Source: Alphaproteobacteria bacterium (GTDB lineage: Bacteria; Pseudomonadota; Alphaproteobacteria; SHVW01). Taken from it: a stretch of 32,586 nt of DNA. Positions 1 to 11,324 of this stretch are shown piece by piece. The stretch is taken from positions 1 to 32,586 of the forward strand of contig SHVW01000021.1 of NCBI GenBank assembly GCA_009694085.1. The letters run 5' to 3'. Under the pieces are notes generated by a model. That model was not told the DNA's origin, made no database searches, and saw nothing but the letters and a program-made list of their open reading frames with translations. The translations under genes and the position numbers were made by a program. Each line of letters starts with the position of its first letter. Position 1 is the stretch's first letter.

Positions 1-2
1 AC

Positions 3-608
3 GAAGTTGTCGGCGTCGACCTCGCCGTCAGCATGCTCAAGCGCGCGGAGGCCAAGGGCGCGCGTCGCCCCGAAGCTGCGAAGCGTATTAGCTTCTTACA
101 GCAGAACATGGTGGACCTCGATTTGGGCCGCCGGTTTCCCCTCGTGCTCGTCCCCTATCGCAGCTTCAATCACCTGCTGACCCCTGCCGATCAGCGCAAA
201 GCCCTGCTGGCGTTGCGGGCCCATCTGGCGTCGGGCGGGCGCGCCGCTCTCCATCTGTTCGACCCGCCGCCCGATCTCTTCGCCTCTGCGGAGCTATTCG
301 AGAAGCATCGTCACCTCAACATTGTCCATCCCCAAACCCGCGAGATGCTGCGCTGGCGTGTCGAGGAGCGCCGCGTCGACGCCGCGGCCCAACGCGTCAC
401 TCAGGTCATCTCTTATCGCATCGAGCGGGAGGACGGCTCGCTCGCGCGCGAAAGCCGAGAGGTGATCGAGCAGCGCTGGTCGTTCCAGTCCGAGTTGCGC
501 GCGCTCTTCGAGGCCACTGGGTTTCGCGAGGAAGCGCTCTATTCGGATTTCGCAAAATCTCCACCCGCCCAGGGCCGGGAGCAGGTCTGGGTTCTGAGCG
601 GGCTATAG
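3..608 (+). CDS. Class I SAM-dependent methyltransferase, 5'-truncated
   Basis: The open frame runs in from the left edge, so the start codon lies outside the window. Codons before the first internal ATG (33) read EVVGVDLAVSML, the end of strand beta-2 of a class I methyltransferase fold, where the acidic residue of GVDL normally binds the SAM ribose. Next come a D-rich strand (NMVDLDLG), VLVPYRSFNHLL, and a helix-strand unit ending HLFDP. These features are typical of small-molecule methyltransferases of the Methyltransf_11/25 type. The glycine-rich SAM motif I must lie upstream. The C-terminal part (about residues 90-190) is a beta-rich cap ending in LFEATGFREEALYSDF. The substrate cannot be told. 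The gene stops 8 bp before the next gene on the same strand and may share its transcript. Confidence 0.8.
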   Translation, partial: EVVGVDLAVSMLKRAEAKGARRPEAAKRISFLQQNMVDLDLGRRFPLVLVPYRSFNHLLTPADQRKALLALRAHLASGGRAALHLFDPPPDLFASAELFEKHRHLNIVHPQTREMLRWRVEERRVDAAAQRVTQVISYRIEREDGSLARESREVIEQRWSFQSELRALFEATGFREEALYSDFAKSPPAQGREQVWVLSGL

Positions 609-616
609 AGACCGGA

Positions 617-1936
617 ATGAAAAGCGCCAGCCTCGATCTACTCACAGCCCGTCGCTTCCTGCCGCTATTCGCGACCCAGTTCCTTGGCGCGATGAACGAC
701 AATGTGCTGAAGAATGCGCTGGTCATTCTGGTGATATTCAAGTTAGCCGACGCTTCCGGGATGAATGGCCAATTGCCCGCCACCGCGGCGGCCGGCATTT
801 TCATTCTGCCTTTTTTCTTGCTGTCGGCGATGGCTGGTCAACTCGCGGACAAGATGGACAAGCGGATTCTGGCGATTTGGGTCAAGGCAAGCGAAGTTGC
901 GATTATGGCGCTAGCCGCAATCGGTTTCTTTGCCGAGAGCATCGCAATCCTTATGACGGCGCTGTTCCTGATGGGCGTGCATTCGACCTTCTTCGGACCG
1001 ATCAAATACAGCATTCTGCCGGTCCACCTCGCGCGCGGAGAACTGCTCGCGGGCAATGCGCTGATCGAGGCCGGTACCTTCCTGGCCATCCTAATCGGTA
1101 CCATCCTCGGCGGGGTCTTGATCCTGCCGGCGGGGGGGATTGTCATGACGACAGCCCTGATGATGGCGGTGGCCTTGGGCGGTCTAGCATCCAGCCTTTG
1201 CATCCCGAGCGCGCCGCCCGCGGCACCTGATTTGCGCATCGATGTTAACCCGTTTTCCGCCACCCGGTCCCTGGTGAGGGACGCTTGTGCCGATCGCACG
1301 ATCTGGCTCTCGATCCTCGGGATCTCGTGGTTCTGGCTCGTGGGCGCCACTTTCCTGTCGCAGCTCCCGGCATTCACTCGGGATGTGTTGGGTGCCGACG
1401 AACATGTCGTCACCTTGTTTCTGACGGTGTTTTCCGTCGGCATTGGGCTCGGTTCGCTGTTATGCGTCCGCCTGCTTCGCGGCGATATCGCGGCCACATA
1501 TGTGCCGCTCGGCGCGCTTGGCATGAGCGCATTCGGCATCGATCTCTTCTTCGCCGCGAGCGCCGTCCCCATTCACGGCGGCGGGCTGATGACGCTGGGT
1601 GCCTTCCTTGGCCATTTCCACGCCTGGCGCATCGTTATCGACCTACTGTTGGTCGCCGTGTTCGGCGGTCTCTACATCGTGCCGCTCTACGCACTTTTGC
1701 AGGCGAGGGGCGAGGAGAGCCATAGGTCGCGTATCATCGCCGCCAACAACGTGATCAACGCGGCGTTCATGGTCGTGGCCGCGTTGGCGACCGCGATCAT
1801 GCTGATCGCGGGCTTCTCGGTACCCACGGTGTTCTTGACCGTATCCGTACTCAACCTGGCCGCCGCTGCTGTTCTCTGGCCACTATCGCGCGGTGCGCAG
1901 CCGCGCGGCCCGGGCGATCAGGCGCTGGGCGTTTAG
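617..1936 (+). CDS. MFS transporter of the LplT/Aas lysophospholipid-transporter type
   Basis: The product is a 439-residue, 12-helix inner-membrane protein. The N-terminal motif FLGAMNDNVLKNAL and the segment LPVHLARGELLAGNALIEAG are hallmarks of the LplT family, which flips lysophospholipids inward for re-acylation. In many proteobacteria this domain is fused to an acyltransferase and an acyl-ACP synthetase (Aas), or sits beside aas. Here it stands alone, and no acyltransferase is visible nearby. The ATG at 617 follows the methyltransferase stop by 8 bp. The last 54 bases overlap the convergent CitE-like gene tail to tail. The family call is firm. The transported lipid is an inference from the family. 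Confidence 0.82.
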   Translation: MKSASLDLLTARRFLPLFATQFLGAMNDNVLKNALVILVIFKLADASGMNGQLPATAAAGIFILPFFLLSAMAGQLADKMDKRILAIWVKASEVAIMALAAIGFFAESIAILMTALFLMGVHSTFFGPIKYSILPVHLARGELLAGNALIEAGTFLAILIGTILGGVLILPAGGIVMTTALMMAVALGGLASSLCIPSAPPAAPDLRIDVNPFSATRSLVRDACADRTIWLSILGISWFWLVGATFLSQLPAFTRDVLGADEHVVTLFLTVFSVGIGLGSLLCVRLLRGDIAATYVPLGALGMSAFGIDLFFAASAVPIHGGGLMTLGAFLGHFHAWRIVIDLLLVAVFGGLYIVPLYALLQARGEESHRSRIIAANNVINAAFMVVAALATAIMLIAGFSVPTVFLTVSVLNLAAAAVLWPLSRGAQPRGPGDQALGV

Positions 1937-2761
1937 ATAGGTCGGCACCTCGACCCAGGCGCCATCGACCTGGGCACGGTCCTCGCCCTGCGCGCGGGCA
2001 GCTTCGAAGGCCGCGATCTGGGCCTGGGCCGCGGCCAGTTCCTCCCGGCCGGGCGTGAGCGCCCGGTTGATCGCCGCCGCATGTTCGGGGCGAACCAGGC
2101 TTTTGCAACGATAGCCCAGCCGGCGCGCGCCGCGGGCCTCGCGCTCGGCGCCCTCGGCATCGGCGAAGGTATAGGGGCAGTCGATCGCCTCCACGCCGGC
2201 CGCCCGGCAATCGACCAGGAAGCGCGCGCGGACATAGGCGAGTTCGGCGCCGTCGGGCCGCCGCTCGGCACCAAGGTCGGCCGCCATATCCTCGGCCGCC
2301 ACAAGGCAGGCGATAACGCGGGGGCTGGCGCGCGCGATCTCGATCGTGCGCACCAACCCGGCGGCGGTTTCCACATTGGGCACGATGGCGGTGGTGCCGG
2401 CGACGATCCCATGCTGTGTTTCCGCAGCGGCGATAGCGGCATCGAGGGCGACGATCTGCTCCGGCGCTGCCGTCTTGGGCAGCAGCACCAGATCGGGTCG
2501 GCCGGCCATGATGGCGGCGAGATCGACGGCGCCATCCGCTTCCAGCGGGTTGATCCGCACGGCGGCGGCCATGCCGATCTTGCGGCAGCGCTCGAACAAA
2601 TCGACTATCATGCCGCGCGCCCGCGCGCGCAATGGCGGCGGCGTGAAATCCTCCAGATCGGGAATGATCGTGTCGGCCCCGCTTTCGAGCGCGGCGCGTT
2701 GAGCGGCGGCATCTGCGCCGGCCACGAATAGCCAGGAACGCAAGAGATCGGCGGCGATCAT
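1883..2761 (-). CDS. CitE-like HpcH/HpaI aldolase/citrate lyase family protein
   Basis: The 292-residue protein has the CitE/malyl-CoA lyase TIM-barrel signature. An early strand IIPDLEDFTPPPLRARAR is followed by the Arg-containing strand AVRINPLE. The acidic ligand strand is PNVETAAGLV, then VAAEDMAADLG, and a late CKSLVRPEH matches the usual lysine-x-x-hisPxQ strand. The family cleaves C-C bonds of CoA thioesters such as citramalyl-CoA or malyl-CoA in an Mg-dependent way. No citrate lyase alpha or gamma subunits are nearby, so a stand-alone CoA-ester lyase is more likely than a citrate lyase beta subunit. Its ATG overlaps the serB stop in an ATGA, so translation is probably coupled. The 3' end overlaps the convergent transporter by 54 bp. 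Confidence 0.8.
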   Translation of the reverse strand: MIAADLLRSWLFVAGADAAAQRAALESGADTIIPDLEDFTPPPLRARARGMIVDLFERCRKIGMAAAVRINPLEADGAVDLAAIMAGRPDLVLLPKTAAPEQIVALDAAIAAAETQHGIVAGTTAIVPNVETAAGLVRTIEIARASPRVIACLVAAEDMAADLGAERRPDGAELAYVRARFLVDCRAAGVEAIDCPYTFADAEGAEREARGARRLGYRCKSLVRPEHAAAINRALTPGREELAAAQAQIAAFEAARAQGEDRAQVDGAWVEVPTYLNAQRLIARAARLRTAR

Positions 2762-3633
2762 GACGTGCCGGGCGGACGCACGATCTCGTCGTCGCGATAG
2801 CCCTGGAGATAGAGGAGCGCGGTCAGATCGCCCTGCTCGATGCGCACGCGCGCGGCGGCGGCCACGCTGGGCTTGGCCTGGAAGGCGACGCCCAGGCCGG
2901 CCGCCAGCAGCATGGGTAGATCGTTGGCGCCGTCGCCGACCGCCAGGGTGTCCGCCGGATCGAGACCGCGTTCGGCGGCGAGCGCCTTGAGTGTTGCGAG
3001 CTTGGCATTCTTGTCCAAAATCGGTTCGAGCACCCGTCCGGTTAGCCGGCCATCGGCGAACTCCAAATCGTTGCCGCGATCGATATCGAAACCGACACGG
3101 GCGCGCACTGCGGATGTCACCTGGGTAAACCCGCCAGAGACTAGCGCGGTGAACGCACCATGGGCACGCATGGTCGCAACCAAAGCTGCCGCCCCGGGCA
3201 TCAACGCCATGTCGGCGATCACGCGGTCGAGCGCGGCGCGTTCCAGGCCCTTGAGCATGGCGACCCGCTCGCGCAGGGCATCGGCGAAATCGATCTCGCC
3301 ATTCATCGAACGCCGGGTGATAGCCGCGATCTCGTCCTTGATGCCGGCGAAGGCAGCAAGCTCGTCCAGCGATTCGCTGGTGATGATCGTTGAATCCATG
3401 TCGGCAACCAACATGCGCTTACGGCGTCCAGCGCGGGGCAGAACGGCGGAATCGATATGACTGGGCAGCGCGGCGCCGGTCGCCGCATGTGGGTTGGGCA
3501 GGGCGAACTCGCAGGCGCGGCCGGGGCTGAGCCATGTTGGCGCGCCGCCGCCGAGGTGTGAAGCGAGCGTCGCGACCGTGCTAGGGTCGAGGCGACGCTC
3601 GGGCGGGGCGATCAGCACGAGGACATGAGACAT
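2758..3633 (-). CDS. serB: Phosphoserine phosphatase
   Basis: SerB hydrolyses phosphoserine in the last step of serine synthesis. The HAD-superfamily motifs are all present: DMDST (motif I, nucleophilic Asp), LVSGGFT (motif II), LDKNAKLATL with the motif III lysine, and VGDGANDLPML (motif IV). A divergent N-terminal domain of about 75 residues precedes them, as in other alphaproteobacterial SerB proteins. I chose the ATG at 3633 (MSHVLVLIAP, 291 residues). The frame stays open upstream to 3855, but that extension crosses the divergent miaA start, is Arg/Ser-rich and has no family resemblance. An in-frame ATG at 3663 is the only reasonable alternative. The downstream CitE-like gene is coupled through an ATGA overlap. 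Confidence 0.92.
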   Translation of the reverse strand: MSHVLVLIAPPERRLDPSTVATLASHLGGGAPTWLSPGRACEFALPNPHAATGAALPSHIDSAVLPRAGRRKRMLVADMDSTIITSESLDELAAFAGIKDEIAAITRRSMNGEIDFADALRERVAMLKGLERAALDRVIADMALMPGAAALVATMRAHGAFTALVSGGFTQVTSAVRARVGFDIDRGNDLEFADGRLTGRVLEPILDKNAKLATLKALAAERGLDPADTLAVGDGANDLPMLLAAGLGVAFQAKPSVAAAARVRIEQGDLTALLYLQGYRDDEIVRPPGTS

Positions 3634-3733
3634 GATTGCTGGCTGTATAGCGCGGCGATTCATACGAATGAAGCGGCTTTCGTCGGAAGTATGAAAATGT
3701 GCCCGAATAGCGCCGTCCTTGCGGTGCGCGGCG
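3634..3733. promoter_or_regulatory. Divergent serB/miaA intergenic promoter region
   Basis: This 100-bp gap separates two divergent starts and must hold promoters for both directions. It is less GC-rich than its surroundings. It carries a 5-bp inverted repeat (ttcat, 3659-3663; atgaa, 3668-3672) around a 4-nt loop. No consensus -35/-10 pair stands out by eye. The assignment rests on gene layout. Confidence 0.4.
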
Positions 3734-4690
3734 ATGGCTGAACCGGTCGTTATCGTTGCCGGGCCGACCGCGAGCGGTAAGTCGGGGCTGGCCCTGGCTC
3801 TGGCCGAGCGACTTCCCGGAAGCGTCATCAACGCGGATTCCATGCAAGTGTACAAGGAACTGGCCGTGCTGACCGCGCGCCCCGATGCGGCAGCTTTGGC
3901 GCGCGCACCCCATCTTCTCTACGGCGTATTGCCCGCTGCCGAAGCCTGTTCCGCCGCTTTGTGGCGCGACAAGGCGCTGGCCGCGATTGCCGAGGCGCAG
4001 GCGGCGGGGCGGGTTCCCATTGTCACTGGCGGCACCGGTCTATACATCAACGCGTTGATCCACGGCCTGGCCGCCATACCCGAGATTCCCGATGCCATCA
4101 GGCGCGCGGCACGCGTCAGATTAGAGGTTCTGGGGCCGGTAGCGTTCCATGGCGAGTTGGCCTCGCGCGACCCAGTCATGGGCGCATGGTTGCGGGCCAG
4201 CGACGGCCAGCGGTTGCTGCGCGCTTGGGAGGTTCTTGAGGCGACCGGCCGGTCGCTGGCGGATTGGCAGGCCGATCCGACCGATCCGGGCCATGATCTG
4301 CGCTTTCTGATTGTTCTGATCATGCCGCCGCGCGCCGCGCTTCATGAGGCGGTCGATGCCCGGCTCTGGCGCATGATCGGGGCGGGGGCCTTGGCTGAGG
4401 TTAAGGCCTTGATGGCGCTCAAACTCGATCCGTCCTTGCCGGTCATGAAGGCGCTCGGCGTGCCGGAATTAGCTGCTCATATCGTGGGCGAAACGACTTT
4501 GGCCGAGGCGGTGGCGGCCGCCCAAGCGTCAACCCGGCGTTACGTAAAACGCCAGGCAACCTGGTTCCGCCACCAGCTCGAACCGGGCGAGGGCGATGCT
4601 TTGACCGCCCTGGACGCGCAATATTCTGACTCTATGACGGCTGAAATCTTTCCGAAAATTCGTCAGTTTATGTTGACCGACCAGGGCTGA
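3734..4690 (+). CDS. miaA: tRNA dimethylallyltransferase
   Basis: MiaA transfers a dimethylallyl group to N6 of A37 in tRNAs that read UNN codons. The 318-residue protein has the P-loop GPTASGKS at about residues 10-17, the substrate motif DSMQVYKEL, and GGTGLYINALI. The C-terminal tRNA-binding segment is RRYVKRQATWFRHQL. All are diagnostic of the family. I chose the ATG at 3734 (MAEPVVIVAG). A TTG five codons upstream would also be in frame, but the ATG fits the family start. The Shine-Dalgarno sequence is weak. The gene lies 79 bp upstream of ilvB on the same strand. Confidence 0.95.
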   Translation: MAEPVVIVAGPTASGKSGLALALAERLPGSVINADSMQVYKELAVLTARPDAAALARAPHLLYGVLPAAEACSAALWRDKALAAIAEAQAAGRVPIVTGGTGLYINALIHGLAAIPEIPDAIRRAARVRLEVLGPVAFHGELASRDPVMGAWLRASDGQRLLRAWEVLEATGRSLADWQADPTDPGHDLRFLIVLIMPPRAALHEAVDARLWRMIGAGALAEVKALMALKLDPSLPVMKALGVPELAAHIVGETTLAEAVAAAQASTRRYVKRQATWFRHQLEPGEGDALTALDAQYSDSMTAEIFPKIRQFMLTDQG

Positions 4691-4769
4691 GCGACTAGGT
4701 TACGCGCCGCTTCGCGCCGGGGCAGTCGTCAAAATCCCAGGATTCGCGCGGAGTCGCGAGGGGAATACC

Positions 4770-6530
<1,761 letters not shown>

Positions 6531-6578
6531 AACCGTCACTCCTTCGCCTTCTGTTTCGATTTTTGGAGTTGCCGAAAC

Positions 6579-8176
<1,598 letters not shown>

Positions 8177-8210
8177 GGTGGGGTCCTTGGGGGCGGTTTC
8201 TGGCAGCAGC

Positions 8211-8269
8211 GGCCCCTCACCTTTCCGCTTCGCGGGCCCTCCCTCTTGCGACGGGGAGGATGAGGGGCC
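8211..8269. terminator. Branched inverted repeat after ilvC, probable transcription end or REP-like element
   Basis: Perfect 9-bp arms (ggcccctca, 8211-8219; tgaggggcc, 8261-8269) enclose two smaller hairpins: ccgc-ttc-gcgg (8225-8235) and cctccc/gggagg (8238-8243, 8254-8259). There is no U-run, so intrinsic termination is not certain. A similar pyrimidine-rich/purine-rich palindrome lies at 24173-24217, so this may be a dispersed intergenic repeat. Confidence 0.5.
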
Positions 8270-8276
8270 TGCCGTG

Positions 8277-8304
8277 TTGCTCGTCAATTGACTTCCAGTA
8301 TACG
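8277..8304 (+). promoter_or_regulatory. Candidate promoter with palindromic operator for the glycan operon
   Basis: TTGCTC (8277-8282) and TATACG (8299-8304) are 16 bp apart. The spacer opens with a perfect 10-bp palindrome, gtcaattgac (8283-8292), a plausible repressor site. The ATG of the next gene lies 29 bp downstream. This is a by-eye match only. Confidence 0.35.
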
Positions 8305-8333
8305 GGCGACGCTGCCACACTTGCTCGACGCCC

Positions 8334-11324
8334 ATGCTCACGCAATCTGACCGCCTGCTAAGTACCGCACCAAGCTGGAGCAGCGCTGCCGCTGCCGGTG
8401 TCGTCGCTCTGTGGTCGGGGCTGGCGGCGGGGCGGTGGATCGCGGCGGCCGGCGGGTTCGAGTCGCATCCCGATCTGGTTGTCGGCGAGATCACGTATTC
8501 GGGTCTGACCAAAGCCCCCGATCTGACGACGGCCGCCGCGGCTTTGCTGGCGTTTCCGCTGGCTTTGTGGGCGATCCATGGCGTTTCGCTGACCCTGACC
8601 GAGCGGGACGGCACGCGCCGTGCCTTCGATACGCTGCTGATCTTGTGCGTCATCCCCGTGCTGCTCTGGCTGGGCGGCACGGTGTTGGGGCAGCCCTTTA
8701 TCGATCGACCGGCCGCGCTATCTCTGGCGGCGCTGACGTTGTCCGCCGTCGCGCTCGTTGTGGTGACGGTAGCCGTGAGTGCGGCGGCCTATCAGCGTTC
8801 GACCATCGACGGCGACACCCTGTTTGCGTTGGCCGGTCGCGTGTTGTTGATCGGCGTTCTCGCCGCCGCTGCCATGCTGGCGGTGTTGACGGCGGCGGGT
8901 CGATTGCGTCCACTCTGGGGACCGGCGATGGCCGGCGTCGCGCCCGTCGCCACCGCGATCGCGTTCGGAGTGTCGTTGCTGAGCGCGGCCTGGGTTTGGA
9001 TGCGCTTCGGGCGCGATCCCGAGCGGATCGTTGCCGGGCTGGATCGGATCGTGCGCCTCCTGCAAGTGCCGCTTGCCCTCGGCTTTTTCGCCCTGATCGA
9101 ACCGCCCTGGGGCCAGGGCGAGGAGCGTCTTCGTCCGAACCGGCCGCGCTTGGCCCTGCCGATCGCAATCGGGCTGCTCTGCCTTGCGTCTTGGGCGATG
9201 CTGGTGCGCTCCAAATCGCATACGGGCGTGACCGGGCTTTCCGTTGCTGCCTTGGCCGTGCTGCTGCGTCTGGGTTTGCCGGCGCCTCAGGTGTTCGGCA
9301 TGGATAATCCAGCAGACCACTATCACTACGGCGAATGGTCGCTGCCTTGGCATCAGTTTTTCCATCACGGTATCTGGCCCTTCATTGATCTCAGCCCCTC
9401 CCACGGCCTGCTGTCTCATGTGGACGGCGCGATGGGCGCGCTGTTCGGCGACGGCACTTTGGCGACGGCAAACCAGGGGCGGTTGACGATGCGCGCAACA
9501 GGGTTGATCCTGGCGGCGCTGGCTTTGACGGCGCTGGCAGGACCGATACCCGCTGCCTTCGGCCTTGTCCTGATGCCGCTGGTTGGCCGTCATACCATGC
9601 TGCTCATGGCGATTGCCGTGCTGGCTGTCTTGGCCTTGCCCGGCTTGTGGCGCCGGCCGGCCGCCTGGCTGCTGGCCTTCGGTTTGCTCGGCCTCGCCAT
9701 CGTCCTGCTCGCACCCGGCCAAGGCAGCGCGGCGGTGCTGGCCGCGTTACCTTTTGCCGTGTGGCAACTCATGCGCGGATGGCGGGCGGAGCGTGGCGTC
9801 ACGCTGGGCGTAATGGCATTCGGCGTCGCACTCTCGGCGGCGTTGTTGGTGTCGAAGCCAGGCGCCGTCATCCTGGCGCTGGTCGGGTTCGTCTTGGAGA
9901 ACCGCGCTATCTACGGTGCCGTCCACGGCATTCCCGTGGCGGACAGCATCAACCTGGCCTGGCCGGTCAACCCCGTGTTCTGGGAAATCTTGCGCCATGC
10001 CTGGTTCCCCGGTCTGATCGCGGTGTCGATTTTGCTGTGGATGGGGTTGAAACAGGCCGATATCGACCGGCGGCAACGCTGCCTGGTCTTCGCTGGCGCC
10101 GCCATTCTCTTCGTTCTGGTCCTGATCCCCCACACGATCGGGCGGATCGATCCTGGCGGGCCGTCGCGGCCGGGTGCGCAGAGCGTACTTGTCTTGGCGC
10201 TGTTGCTGCCCGCGGTGGCGAGCTTGGCGCTGACGGTGCCGCAGCGCGTGGCGATATTTGCCGTCGCCGCTTTCGGGCTGGGCGCTCTACTCCCCGCCTT
10301 CCGCGCCGGCTTCGACCCCGGCGCGTGGCTCGCGATTCCGGGCGCCGCTCGACCGGTTGGCGACCGGGCGTTGATCGACGCTGCAGCGCACGGTTTGCCG
10401 CGATTGGGCCGTGGCTACATTCCCCCAGGGCTCGTCGCCGAACTGGCGCCGCTGAAACAAACGCTCGACCGCATCTTAGCGCCGGGCGAGCCCTATCTCG
10501 ATCTCAGCGATCGCAATGCCAATTATGTCTATCTCGACCGTCCCGTGCCGATCGAAAGCGGCGCCGTGATGACCTTGCCGGCGGCGGCGATGCAGCAGCG
10601 CTCGCGTGCGCGTCTCGAGGCGAGGCCGCCTGCGGTCGTGTTGCTTGGCTTGGGCGGCGCGGAGGCGGGCCATCCGTTTCCAGCCTCGCTCCGCGCCCAT
10701 CAAATCTATCGCCATGTGGTCGAGCGCGTCGGGCGCGGCGAGTTGGTCGGCTTGCAAGCGGGGGCGGCATCCCTGCTGGTCGACCCGCGACGCGCGTCGG
10801 GCGATGCCGGAGATGCCCGCGCGCGCCTCGACCGCGCCTTCCGGCGCATCGATCTCAGCCGGCTACCGCTGTCCTGGGGCGCTTCGGCGGCAATATTGGA
10901 GCGCGACCGATTGGTCCGCATTCGCGCGCTGGATGCCGCGGCCGAGCCGGGCCACGGCACGGCGCGGGAGGACGCGGATTATGTTGTCACCGGGCCCGAT
11001 CTCGGTGTCCTCATCAACATAGTGCCGCCAATCGATGGCAACGATGCCGGCATCCTGCGCGTCGAACTGTCTTGCCTTGAGGCGAACGCTGCGCCGTTCC
11101 GAATCGAGTTGTATTGGCGCCATGCCGGCATGGCCGGATTCGACGAGGACCATGTCGTCCGTTTCGAAGGCGGCAATGGCGTGCTGTTCGTGCCGCTCGA
11201 TGCCGCGCCGCGCTGGCTATTGGGAGGCCCGGTCGAGCGCCTCAGGCTCGACATTGCCGATCCTGCGGGTTGTACGCGGTTGCGCCTCGCTGAACTTAGT
11301 CTCTGGCAGCGCCGCGCGCGATGA
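8334..11324 (+). CDS. Large polytopic membrane protein, GT-C-like candidate, function unknown
   Basis: I do not recognise this 996-residue protein with certainty. Residues about 15-655 hold many hydrophobic helices separated by short polar loops. One longer polar loop starting near residue 323 has HYHYGEWSLPWHQFFHHG followed by PFIDLSPSHG. Its acidic and His-rich character resembles the first periplasmic catalytic loop of GT-C glycosyltransferases. Residues about 660-996 are mostly soluble, and the last 120 (ILRVELSCLE..., ending RLRLAELSLWQR) look like a beta-sandwich, possibly carbohydrate-binding. The stop overlaps the next ATG (ATGA), so it is coupled to the flippase-like gene and then to a glycosyltransferase. 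This suggests a role in surface glycan or lipid-linked sugar transfer, which is an inference from context. Confidence 0.6.
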   Translation: MLTQSDRLLSTAPSWSSAAAAGVVALWSGLAAGRWIAAAGGFESHPDLVVGEITYSGLTKAPDLTTAAAALLAFPLALWAIHGVSLTLTERDGTRRAFDTLLILCVIPVLLWLGGTVLGQPFIDRPAALSLAALTLSAVALVVVTVAVSAAAYQRSTIDGDTLFALAGRVLLIGVLAAAAMLAVLTAAGRLRPLWGPAMAGVAPVATAIAFGVSLLSAAWVWMRFGRDPERIVAGLDRIVRLLQVPLALGFFALIEPPWGQGEERLRPNRPRLALPIAIGLLCLASWAMLVRSKSHTGVTGLSVAALAVLLRLGLPAPQVFGMDNPADHYHYGEWSLPWHQFFHHGIWPFIDLSPSHGLLSHVDGAMGALFGDGTLATANQGRLTMRATGLILAALALTALAGPIPAAFGLVLMPLVGRHTMLLMAIAVLAVLALPGLWRRPAAWLLAFGLLGLAIVLLAPGQGSAAVLAALPFAVWQLMRGWRAERGVTLGVMAFGVALSAALLVSKPGAVILALVGFVLENRAIYGAVHGIPVADSINLAWPVNPVFWEILRHAWFPGLIAVSILLWMGLKQADIDRRQRCLVFAGAAILFVLVLIPHTIGRIDPGGPSRPGAQSVLVLALLLPAVASLALTVPQRVAIFAVAAFGLGALLPAFRAGFDPGAWLAIPGAARPVGDRALIDAAAHGLPRLGRGYIPPGLVAELAPLKQTLDRILAPGEPYLDLSDRNANYVYLDRPVPIESGAVMTLPAAAMQQRSRARLEARPPAVVLLGLGGAEAGHPFPASLRAHQIYRHVVERVGRGELVGLQAGAASLLVDPRRASGDAGDARARLDRAFRRIDLSRLPLSWGASAAILERDRLVRIRALDAAAEPGHGTAREDADYVVTGPDLGVLINIVPPIDGNDAGILRVELSCLEANAAPFRIELYWRHAGMAGFDEDHVVRFEGGNGVLFVPLDAAPRWLLGGPVERLRLDIADPAGCTRLRLAELSLWQRRAR

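Noticed and set aside
3634-3855. Upstream extension of serB to 3855
   Set aside because: It would cross the divergent miaA start and adds 74 residues unlike SerB. The ATG at 3633 fits the family.
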